Positions 13,978 through 20,241 of a stretch of 20,241 bases of DNA are shown in pieces; within the stretch, counting starts at the first letter, position 1, and each line of letters opens with the position of its first letter. Below the pieces are notes generated by a model that had not been told where the DNA came from, did not search any database, and saw nothing but the letters and a program-made list of their open reading frames with translations. This DNA comes from an uncultured Terriglobus sp. (lineage in GTDB: Bacteria > Acidobacteriota > Terriglobia > Terriglobales > Acidobacteriaceae): the NCBI GenBank assembly GCA_937859825.1, contig CALMAP010000275.1, positions 1 to 20,241 on the forward strand, given 5' to 3'. Made by a program: the position numbers and the translations under genes.

Positions 13978-15462
13978 TTACTTTCGTTTCCAGGAGACGC
14001 CTTCTTTCCCGTCCTCCAGAATCACGCCCTTTTCCATCAGGTCTTTGCGGATCTCATCTGCACGGGCGAAGTTGCGGCGGCGACGGGCTTCGTTGCGTTC
14101 GCCGATGAGAGCTTCAATCTGCTCGCTGGAAAGACTCAGCGTGGTCAGCAGCTCCGATGCTATCTCGGCATCCCGCCCTTCTGACTTCGCCCACTCCACG
14201 GCATGTCGCGTGCTCTCGGCGTCGCGGTCTGTCAGCACGGCAAACACCGTGTCGAAGTCCTGCAGCAACTGCTGGACCGCGGTGCGCTGCTCTGGGCTGA
14301 TGGTGGCGTTGTCCATTGCGATATTGCCTGCGCGCACCACGTCAAAGACCGAGGCACGCGCCTCGGCGGTGTTCAGGTCATTGCTCAGCGCGGCGTGGAA
14401 AGTCCTGTGCTTCTCCTCGATGAGCGTGGACAAGGCTCCATCTGCATGGGCAGAGGTATCCGCACGCGCCGTCTCAATTCTTCGTGCGAAGGTACGCAGC
14501 CTCTCGATGGCATTGGCGCTTTCGGTAAGGCCGTCGAAGGTGAAATTCATCTGGTGCCTATAAGGAACGCTCAACAAAAGAAAGCGAATCGCTGACGCGC
14601 GATAGCCCTTCAGCAGAAGGTCGCGCAGCGTGTAGAAGTTGCCCTCGGATTTGGACATCTTCTTGCCTTCGACAAGCAGAAAGCGCACGTGGAACCAGTG
14701 TCGTGCGAACGGCACATGCGAGGCCGATTCGCTTTGCGCGATCTCATTCTCGTGGTGCGGGAACATCAGGTCTTCGCCGCCGGCGTGCAGGTCGAAGCTG
14801 GGGCCAAGGTGTTTCATCGCCATGGCGGAGCACTCAATGTGCCAGCCCGGCCGGCCGCAGCCAAGCGGAGTGTCCCAAGATGCTTCGCCTGCTTTGCACG
14901 CCTTCCAGAGGGCGAAGTCGCGGGCGTGGTCTTTCTCGTACTCGTCCACGTCCACGCGGGCGCCGTCCTCAATCCCTTCCAGGTCCTTGCCGCTGAGCTT
15001 GCCGTAGTCCGGGAACTTTGCAATGCGGAAGTACCAGGAACCGTCCTCGGCACGGTAGGCGATGTCCTCCGACGCGAGGCGTTCGATCAGGCGGGTCATT
15101 TCCGGAATATTTTCGGTGGCGCGTGCCACGATTTCCGGCCGCTCCACCCCCAACGCATCCATGTCCTCGAAGAAGGCGCGCGCAAACTTCGCGGTGTACT
15201 CATGGATTGGGGTACCAGCCGCGTTTGCGTTGCGGATGATCTTGTCGTCCACGTCCGTGATGTTCATCACGTGCTTCAGGGCCATGCCGCGCAAACGGGC
15301 ATAGCGGCGCAGCACGTCCACATGCAGAAAGGTGCGGAAGTTGCCGATGTGGCCATAGTCGTAAACCGTGGGTCCACAGCAGTACATGCGCAGGGTGTTG
15401 TCGAGCGCGGGCACGAGTGGCTCGGTACGGCCGCCAAGAGTATTGAAGAGTTCGAGGTCCAT
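13978..15462 (-). CDS. cysS: Cysteine--tRNA ligase
   Basis: A 494-residue class I aminoacyl-tRNA synthetase that charges tRNA-Cys with cysteine in the cytoplasm. The HIGH-type signature reads HIGN (38-41) and the second signature KMSKS is at 268-272. The zinc site that selects cysteine is complete: C29, C211, H236 and E240, with PHHENE as the usual context. The C-terminal DALR-like helical domain ends with NFARADEIRKDLMEKGVILEDG, typical of the family. Length is normal. ATG 15462 is well placed before MDLELFNTLGG, but no SD is seen. It follows tsaD by 157 bases. Confidence 0.97.
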   Translation of the reverse strand: MDLELFNTLGGRTEPLVPALDNTLRMYCCGPTVYDYGHIGNFRTFLHVDVLRRYARLRGMALKHVMNITDVDDKIIRNANAAGTPIHEYTAKFARAFFEDMDALGVERPEIVARATENIPEMTRLIERLASEDIAYRAEDGSWYFRIAKFPDYGKLSGKDLEGIEDGARVDVDEYEKDHARDFALWKACKAGEASWDTPLGCGRPGWHIECSAMAMKHLGPSFDLHAGGEDLMFPHHENEIAQSESASHVPFARHWFHVRFLLVEGKKMSKSEGNFYTLRDLLLKGYRASAIRFLLLSVPYRHQMNFTFDGLTESANAIERLRTFARRIETARADTSAHADGALSTLIEEKHRTFHAALSNDLNTAEARASVFDVVRAGNIAMDNATISPEQRTAVQQLLQDFDTVFAVLTDRDAESTRHAVEWAKSEGRDAEIASELLTTLSLSSEQIEALIGERNEARRRRNFARADEIRKDLMEKGVILEDGKEGVSWKRK

Positions 15463-15533
15463 GCAGGAGAGGAGCGCAACGGCGGTCAGCCGGTCAGCCC
15501 TTCTGTTAGCCCCTGGGACTTGCGTACCGGCCC

Positions 15534-15554
15534 GAGCGGGTTATCTGCCCGCTC
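15534..15554 (-). terminator. Hairpin between tsaD and cysS
   Basis: GAGCGGG (15534-15540), a 7-base loop and CCCGCTC (15548-15554) form a perfect 7-bp stem about 70 bases before the cysS start. No T-run follows on the minus strand. It could be a weak terminator for tsaD or a leader structure of cysS. Confidence 0.35.
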
Positions 15555-15619
15555 TGCCGCCGCAGTCATCGTCCTGCTGATTTTATCGGATAGGCGGTTT
15601 GGCTTTTCGATGAGCCGCT

Positions 15620-16738
15620 TCAGCCGAGGCGAAGCTGCGGCGTGGCGTGCAGGTCGTGCCCAGCGAAGTCTCTTTGGACGAAGTGCGGCCATGCCGCAGC
15701 GGCAATCATCGCCGCGTTGTCGGTGGAGAGTGCTGCTGGCGGAAAGGCCACGGCAAGTCCGGATCGGGTCGCAGCATCTCGAAATTGTCCCCGCAGCGCC
15801 TGGTTCGCGGCCACGCCGCCCGAAACCACGATGCGCAAAGCTCCGTGATGCCGCGCGGCTCGCATTGTCTGCTTGACCAGGTTCTCCACAACAGCGTGCT
15901 GGAAAGAGGCAATCAGGTTGAGCACCGGCACGTCACACAGGGCTCGTATCTCATCCAGCCCGGGTGAGGCGAGCGCGGCAATGGCTTGGTGCCGCTCCTC
16001 TGCCGCGGAATGCATCCCGTGCGTCTGTACGTAGCGCAGAACGGCAGTCTTGATGCCGCTGAAGGAGAAGTCGAAGCTGGGCTCCGCTTCCGTGCCGCGA
16101 TTGATCTCCGTGAAGTTGAAGCGCACGGCCGTCGCATCGCCGAAGCTGCTGAGCCGGTCCATCCACGGCCCCCCCGGATAAGGCAGCCCGAGCAGTTTGG
16201 CGGCTTTGTCGTAGGCCTCGCCTGCCGCGTCGTCTACCGTGCGACCAATGTTGCGGTAGCGCCATACTTCCTTCACCTGCGAAGCGAGATACAGGTGCGT
16301 GTGGCCGCCGCTCACCACCAGCGCCAGCACAGGTGCTTTGTCGGGAGTACTTTGTTCTACCGACTGCATCAGCACGGCATGAATGTGGCCTTCCAGATGG
16401 TTGACAGCGATGAGAGGCTTGCCCAGTCCGAAACAGAGGCTCTTGGCAAACGAGACGCCTACCAGCAGCGCCCCCGCAAGGCCGGGACCAGCGGTTACGG
16501 CGATTGCATCAAGGTCTTTGTAGGCAAGGTTCGCATCGCGCAACGCCTGCCGCACCACCGGAACGATGTTGCGCAAGTGCTCCCGCGAGGCAAGCTCAGG
16601 AACCACGCCGCCATAAAGCGCATGCATGGCAACTTGTGAGCTGACCACGTTTGCCAGCACCTCGCGTCCGTGGCGAACCACCGCTGCCGCTGTCTCGTCG
16701 CACGAGCTTTCAATGCCGAGAATCAGGCCGTTGGACAC
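15620..16738 (-). CDS. tsaD: tRNA N6-adenosine threonylcarbamoyltransferase
   Basis: The 372-residue protein is TsaD (Kae1/Gcp), which with TsaB and TsaE transfers threonylcarbamoyl to A37 of ANN-decoding tRNAs. The start ILGIESSCDETAAAVV is diagnostic. The metal-binding NHLEGH (113-118) gives H114 and H118, and VVSGGHTHLY, SGGVAANQALR and STDNAAMIA follow in order. The length is slightly above the usual 340. The start is taken as GTG 16738; GGAGGA lies directly against it, closer than usual for an SD, so the exact start is uncertain. It is divergent from the CCA-adding gene across 123 bases. Confidence 0.96.
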   Translation of the reverse strand: MSNGLILGIESSCDETAAAVVRHGREVLANVVSSQVAMHALYGGVVPELASREHLRNIVPVVRQALRDANLAYKDLDAIAVTAGPGLAGALLVGVSFAKSLCFGLGKPLIAVNHLEGHIHAVLMQSVEQSTPDKAPVLALVVSGGHTHLYLASQVKEVWRYRNIGRTVDDAAGEAYDKAAKLLGLPYPGGPWMDRLSSFGDATAVRFNFTEINRGTEAEPSFDFSFSGIKTAVLRYVQTHGMHSAAEERHQAIAALASPGLDEIRALCDVPVLNLIASFQHAVVENLVKQTMRAARHHGALRIVVSGGVAANQALRGQFRDAATRSGLAVAFPPAALSTDNAAMIAAAAWPHFVQRDFAGHDLHATPQLRLG

Positions 16739-16861
16739 TCCTCCATTTTAAGTTGCGGCTTATGTCCCGCTTGCCATGATCATTTCTGATGTGCGAATGG
16801 TCGTAAGGTACCTCGGGAACGTCTCTGAATACCCAAACCGCACTCGCGCATCCAAGGAAGT

Positions 16862-18280
16862 ATGCAGGGCCTGAAGGAAGCCGTTCTAAGTGAAGAGTTC
16901 CGGGCAGCACTGCACGTTGTAGAGGAGTTGCGCGGTAAAGGTTACAAGGCGTACTTCGCTGGCGGTTGTGTGCGCGATCTGCTCCTGGGTGTTGTGCCGA
17001 AAGATTACGACGTGGCAACCTCCGCCCGGCCGGAGAAGGTGCTGCTCGGCTTTGTGAAGACGTTCGGCGTGGGTGCGCACTTCGGTGTGGTCATCGTGTG
17101 TTCGCCGGAAGAGCGCGGCTGCACGGTCAGGACGGAAGTCGCCACGTTCCGCCATGATGGCGTGTATGAGGATGGGCGCCGGCCTACGGAAGTCACCTAT
17201 TCCGAATCGCCGGAAGAGGATGTGCTGCGCCGGGACTTCAGCATTAACGGCATGATGCTTGATCCGGTTGGTCTCTCGGCGATCAACTTGCACGCGAAGG
17301 TACTCGACTTTGTTGGCGGTCAGCGTGATCTGCAGGATGGACTGGTTCGCGCTATCGGCAACCCCGAGCGCCGCTTTGCGGAAGACAAGCTCCGGATGCT
17401 GCGCGCGGTGCGCTTCGCAGCGCGATTTGACTTCAAGATCGAGCCGGAGACGCTTAAGGCCATACAGTGGCAGGCCGCCTCCATCCATCAGGTGAGCAGT
17501 GAGCGCGGGCGGGATGAACTCACGAAGATGTTGACCGAGGGGCACGCGAAACGCGCCTTGGAACTGCTCGATGAAAGTGGACTTCTGCCGCACGTGCTGC
17601 CCGAAGTCGCGCGGATGAAAGGCGTGGAGCAGCCGCCCGAGTGGCATCCCGAGGGTGACGTGTGGGTGCATACGCTGCTGCTGCTCAGCAAGCTAGAGGC
17701 CGGGGTGAAACCAACCCTGGCGTGGAGCGCGCTGCTGCACGATGTGGGCAAGCCGCCGACCTTTCGCGCACCCGATCCAAACGACCCGAAGCCACGCATC
17801 CGATTCAATGGCCACGCAGAGGTAGGTGCGACGATCACGCGCGCGATCCTCAACCGGCTTCGCTTTTCCAACGAGGAAACGGACCAGATCGTTTCACTGG
17901 TGGCGAACCACATGCGCTTCGGCGATGTGAAAGCGATGAAGGAGTCGACCCTGCGGCGCTTCTTTCGCCTCCAGGACTTTCCTGAGCATTTGGCGCTGCA
18001 CTGGCTTGACGTGACCGCCAGCCACAACCTTTTGGGCATGTACGACTATGCGAAGGAGCGCTTCTATGCCGTGCCTGAAGAGCAGCACCAGGCCCAGCCG
18101 CTGGTCACAGGACGCGACCTGATCGGTGCGGGGCTCAAGCCTGGTCCTCAATTTAAAGAGCTGCTGCGCGAGATTGAAGACGCCCAACTGGAAGGCAAGA
18201 TCCGCACACGAGAAGATGGCATGGTGCTGCTGCAAACGTTGCTGGCAAGAGACAACGAACAAACAGGAGTGCAGGCTTGA
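16862..18280 (+). CDS. CCA-adding tRNA nucleotidyltransferase / poly(A) polymerase family protein with HD domain
   Basis: A 472-residue class II nucleotidyltransferase. Visible are GGCVRD (34-39), the catalytic DYD (D48 and D50), RRDFSING (123-130) and the tRNA-NTase helix ERRFAEDKLRMLRAVRFAA (169-187). A C-terminal HD phosphohydrolase domain has LLHDVGKP with H293 and D294, and GHAE with H318. The family adds or repairs CCA at tRNA 3' ends or adds poly(A); in lineages with split enzymes one protein adds CC and another A, so the exact activity is open. AAGGAAG lies close before ATG 16862. Its stop overlaps the start of the amine oxidase gene. Confidence 0.92.
   Translation: MQGLKEAVLSEEFRAALHVVEELRGKGYKAYFAGGCVRDLLLGVVPKDYDVATSARPEKVLLGFVKTFGVGAHFGVVIVCSPEERGCTVRTEVATFRHDGVYEDGRRPTEVTYSESPEEDVLRRDFSINGMMLDPVGLSAINLHAKVLDFVGGQRDLQDGLVRAIGNPERRFAEDKLRMLRAVRFAARFDFKIEPETLKAIQWQAASIHQVSSERGRDELTKMLTEGHAKRALELLDESGLLPHVLPEVARMKGVEQPPEWHPEGDVWVHTLLLLSKLEAGVKPTLAWSALLHDVGKPPTFRAPDPNDPKPRIRFNGHAEVGATITRAILNRLRFSNEETDQIVSLVANHMRFGDVKAMKESTLRRFFRLQDFPEHLALHWLDVTASHNLLGMYDYAKERFYAVPEEQHQAQPLVTGRDLIGAGLKPGPQFKELLREIEDAQLEGKIRTREDGMVLLQTLLARDNEQTGVQA
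18265..18269 (+). promoter_or_regulatory. Shine-Dalgarno site that fixes the TTG start of the amine oxidase
   Basis: AGGAG lies seven bases before TTG 18277, inside the end of the upstream gene. With the TTGA stop/start overlap (18277-18280) it points to translational coupling. Confidence 0.75.
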
Positions 18281-19701
18281 GCGCAGAGAAGACGGTTATC
18301 GTGATCGGTGCAGGCATCGCCGGGCTTGCAGCGGCTGATACGTTGGCTAGTGCGGGCTACCAAGTCACAGTACTGGAAGCCAGCGATCACGTGGGCGGTC
18401 GCGTGCGTACCCTGCACGCAGGCGACAACGTCATCGAGCTTGGGGCGGAGTTCATTCACGGCCAGCCGCCCGATCTGCTGAAGCTGATCGACGAGCTTGG
18501 CCTGCGCAGCACCGAACGCAGCGGAGAGATGCTGTTCTACCGTGGCGATGGCACCTTCGAGCCCGAAGAAGAAGATGGGGACGAGAGCTCCTTTCCGGTG
18601 ATGGAGCGGCTGAAGCGCTGGAGCGAAGCGCACCCCACCGAAGATATGAGCTTCAATACCTGGGCTGCACAGCAGGGTATCTCCGACGAGCAGTTGCAGG
18701 GAACGAAGGAGTACGTCGAGGGCTTCAACGCGGCAGATGCGGAAGAGATTTCCGTTCGCTCGCTCGCCGTGCAGCAGGCCGCGGAAGATGCCATGCATGG
18801 GCACACGGCGGGTGCAATCGATGGCGGGTACGTTCAACTTGCAGAGCGTCTTGCAGAAAAAGTGAAGCTTGCTGGCGGCAACATCCGCCTGCGGGAGCAT
18901 GTCATTGCCGTGGATTGGCAGGCGGGCATCGTCACCGCTGTTCTTGCAGACGGCGAGCGCGTCAGCGCAGATCGGGCGATCGTCACGCTACCCCTGGGAG
19001 TATTGCAGGCAGGTTCGGTCCGCTTCACGCCGGAGCCGGGCATGGTGCTGCAACACGCATCCCGCATGAGTATGGGACATGTCTGCCGCATGGTGCTCGT
19101 CTTCAAGCGCCGCTGGTGGGCGGAACTGGATTCGCCGCAGAAGGACTTGCTTTCGCAGCTGTCTTTCCTCGTCCCATCCGAGCGCACGAGTCATAGGGAG
19201 CGTGCGCGGTTTGAAGTTTTCTGGACGCCTTATCCATCCACCGCGCCAACGCTTGCCGCCTGGAGCGGCGGTCCGGACGCGCAGAGATTTACCTCACTGG
19301 ATGACCACGCCATCGCCCACATTGCCTGTGCCGACCTGGCCCGCATCTTTGGGCTGGACAAATCAACAGTGCTTGACGAACTGGCATCGCACCACCATCA
19401 CGACTGGACGCGCGACCCGCTCGCCTGCGGTGCCTACTCGTGGGTTCCGGTAGGCGGGGTAAGCGCCTCCGCAGCCATGTGTGAGCCGGTGGAGAACACG
19501 CTGTATTTCGCCGGAGAACATACTGATACGACTGGTAACTGGGGGACGGTTCACGGTGCGCTCCGCAGCGGTGTGCGCGCCGCGGAGCAGATTCTTTCTC
19601 TACGACTAGGACCGGTGCTCCTATCAGGGCCAAAGGCCTGCTCCATGCCAGCCTGGGCCAAAGGCCCAGGTAGATGGATTTGTAAGAACACAGAGCGCTG
19701 A
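18277..19701 (+). CDS. FAD-dependent amine oxidase family protein
   Basis: The 474-residue protein is a flavin monoamine/polyamine oxidase family member. The FAD Rossmann motif is VIVIGAGIAGLAAA (7-20) with the ribose-binding E34, followed by VGGRVRT (39-45) and GAEFIHG (56-62). Near the C-terminus YFAGEHTDTTGNWGTVHGALRSGVRAAEQI is the second FAD-binding region. It should oxidise an amine to an imine with release of hydrogen peroxide, substrate unknown. The natural end of the family fold is about residue 442; the last 30 or so residues are encoded by repeat copy D, and TGA 19699-19701 is in its core. The start is TTG, coupled to the upstream gene by TTGA. Confidence 0.92.
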   Translation: MSAEKTVIVIGAGIAGLAAADTLASAGYQVTVLEASDHVGGRVRTLHAGDNVIELGAEFIHGQPPDLLKLIDELGLRSTERSGEMLFYRGDGTFEPEEEDGDESSFPVMERLKRWSEAHPTEDMSFNTWAAQQGISDEQLQGTKEYVEGFNAADAEEISVRSLAVQQAAEDAMHGHTAGAIDGGYVQLAERLAEKVKLAGGNIRLREHVIAVDWQAGIVTAVLADGERVSADRAIVTLPLGVLQAGSVRFTPEPGMVLQHASRMSMGHVCRMVLVFKRRWWAELDSPQKDLLSQLSFLVPSERTSHRERARFEVFWTPYPSTAPTLAAWSGGPDAQRFTSLDDHAIAHIACADLARIFGLDKSTVLDELASHHHHDWTRDPLACGAYSWVPVGGVSASAAMCEPVENTLYFAGEHTDTTGNWGTVHGALRSGVRAAEQILSLRLGPVLLSGPKACSMPAWAKGPGRWICKNTER

Positions 19702-19719
19702 AGGCGCGCCCCATACCTA
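19623..19719 (+). repeat. Multi-hairpin intergenic repeat, copy D (forward orientation)
   Basis: Hairpin GGCC-AAA-GGCC (19628-19638), the linker TGCTCCATGCCAGC (19639-19652), a perfect 8-bp stem CCTGGGCC-AAA-GGCCCAGG (19652-19670) and the core AGCGCTGAAGGCGCG (19694-19708) appear in the same order as in copy B. It overlaps the 3' end of the amine oxidase gene and lies between convergent genes. Confidence 0.9.
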
Positions 19720-19739
19720 GGTGAAATGAAAGTGAGCGT

Positions 19740-20241
19740 CTACGCCACTTCGGCAACTGGCTCTTCCTTGGGAGTCGCAGACTTCGAAGCCGTAACGATT
19801 GCAACTGCCACAAGAATCACCCCCATCGCAATCCACTGCGACCCATGCAGCGCCTCATGCAGAAAGATCGAGCTAAGCACCACGGCGACAATCGGATTCA
19901 CATACGCATACGTTGCTACCTTGGCGACTGGTACGTTCTGCAGCAGGTACGTGTAGCTGGAGTAGCCGATTAGCGAACCCGCAAGGGCGAGCCACAGCAT
20001 GGCGTTAAACACGCCGGGTGTCCAGTGCGCCGTGTGCCAGCCACCCGCAGCCGTGCCGATCAGCACATTGATGGTGCCTCCGATCATCATCTGCCATCCC
20101 GAGGCAAGCATCGGATCTACGGAGGATGGGATACGGCCTGAAAGCAGGGAACCCGCAACCCATGCCGCAATGCCGAACGCGAGAATGACGCTGCCGAGGG
20201 TAAGCGCCTGGTCAGCGCCGGTGGAAGCTGCTGGACCGTGC
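19740..20241 (-). CDS. EamA-type drug/metabolite transporter (5' end outside window)
   Basis: The reading frame is open to the window end, so 166 C-terminal residues are visible; ATG 20111 is internal. The sequence shows the second EamA repeat with about five membrane helices and the family pattern SLIGYSSYTYLLQNVPVAKVATYAYVNPIVAVVLSSIFLHEAL, as in YedA-like inner-membrane permeases of the DMT superfamily. The substrate is unknown; such proteins export metabolites or amino acids. The short C-terminal tail is Lys/Glu/Pro-rich and cytoplasmic by prediction. It is convergent with the amine oxidase gene, with repeat copy D between them. Confidence 0.88.
   Translation of the reverse strand, partial: HGPAASTGADQALTLGSVILAFGIAAWVAGSLLSGRIPSSVDPMLASGWQMMIGGTINVLIGTAAGGWHTAHWTPGVFNAMLWLALAGSLIGYSSYTYLLQNVPVAKVATYAYVNPIVAVVLSSIFLHEALHGSQWIAMGVILVAVAIVTASKSATPKEEPVAEVA

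Noticed and set aside
14689..15876. 395-codon open frame opposite cysS and tsaD
   Set aside because: It spans parts of two well-identified genes and their gap; composition is that of an antisense shadow.

Overview
The window looks like chromosomal DNA from a GC-rich acidobacterium, most likely Terriglobia/Acidobacteriaceae (Terriglobus- or Granulicella-like). This rests on a lipid-independent set of clues: a VWFA-related protein of the type expanded in Acidobacteria, the general protein make-up, and a family of small multi-hairpin intergenic repeats. The genus is inference. Twenty protein-coding genes are supported, two of them cut by the window edges. I see no rRNA, tRNA, CRISPR array or complete insertion sequence.

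Left part (1-6162, all + strand): the 3' end of a probable metallopeptidase-like exported protein; an exported M20D amidohydrolase; S-methyl-5'-thioadenosine phosphorylase (mtnP); a DUF7002 protein with an ADP-ribosyltransferase-like look; a PfkB-family kinase; and an exported polysaccharide deacetylase. mtnP and the kinase look like a nucleoside-salvage pair, now separated by a repeat and by the lower-GC DUF7002 gene.

Middle part (6163-9539): a convergent junction carrying a repeat; a minus-strand pair of a GT4 glycosyltransferase and a stand-alone HPt protein; a divergent small membrane protein whose start codon overlaps that of the glycosyltransferase; and the VWFA-related protein.

Right-middle part (9601-16738, all - strand, read right to left): tsaD, cysS, a small coiled-coil protein and zapA (cell division pair with its own SD and a possible promoter), a TlpA-like exported thioredoxin, a degenerate Lgt-like membrane protein, and an RluA-family pseudouridine synthase that overlaps it by 8 nt. 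This is mostly translation, tRNA modification and envelope housekeeping.

Right end (16862-20241): a CCA-adding/poly(A) polymerase family enzyme coupled by a TTGA overlap to a flavin amine oxidase, then a repeat, then a convergent EamA-type transporter cut by the window end.

The most unusual signal is the repeat family: four copies (about 975-1079, 3505-3597, 6195-6290, 19623-19719) share a hairpin, an AACATACCAGC-like linker, a second hairpin and an AGCGCTGAAGGCGCG core. In the two copies that lie in the + orientation, the upstream gene reads in frame into the repeat and stops at the very same TGA of that core, so the repeat supplies both C-termini.
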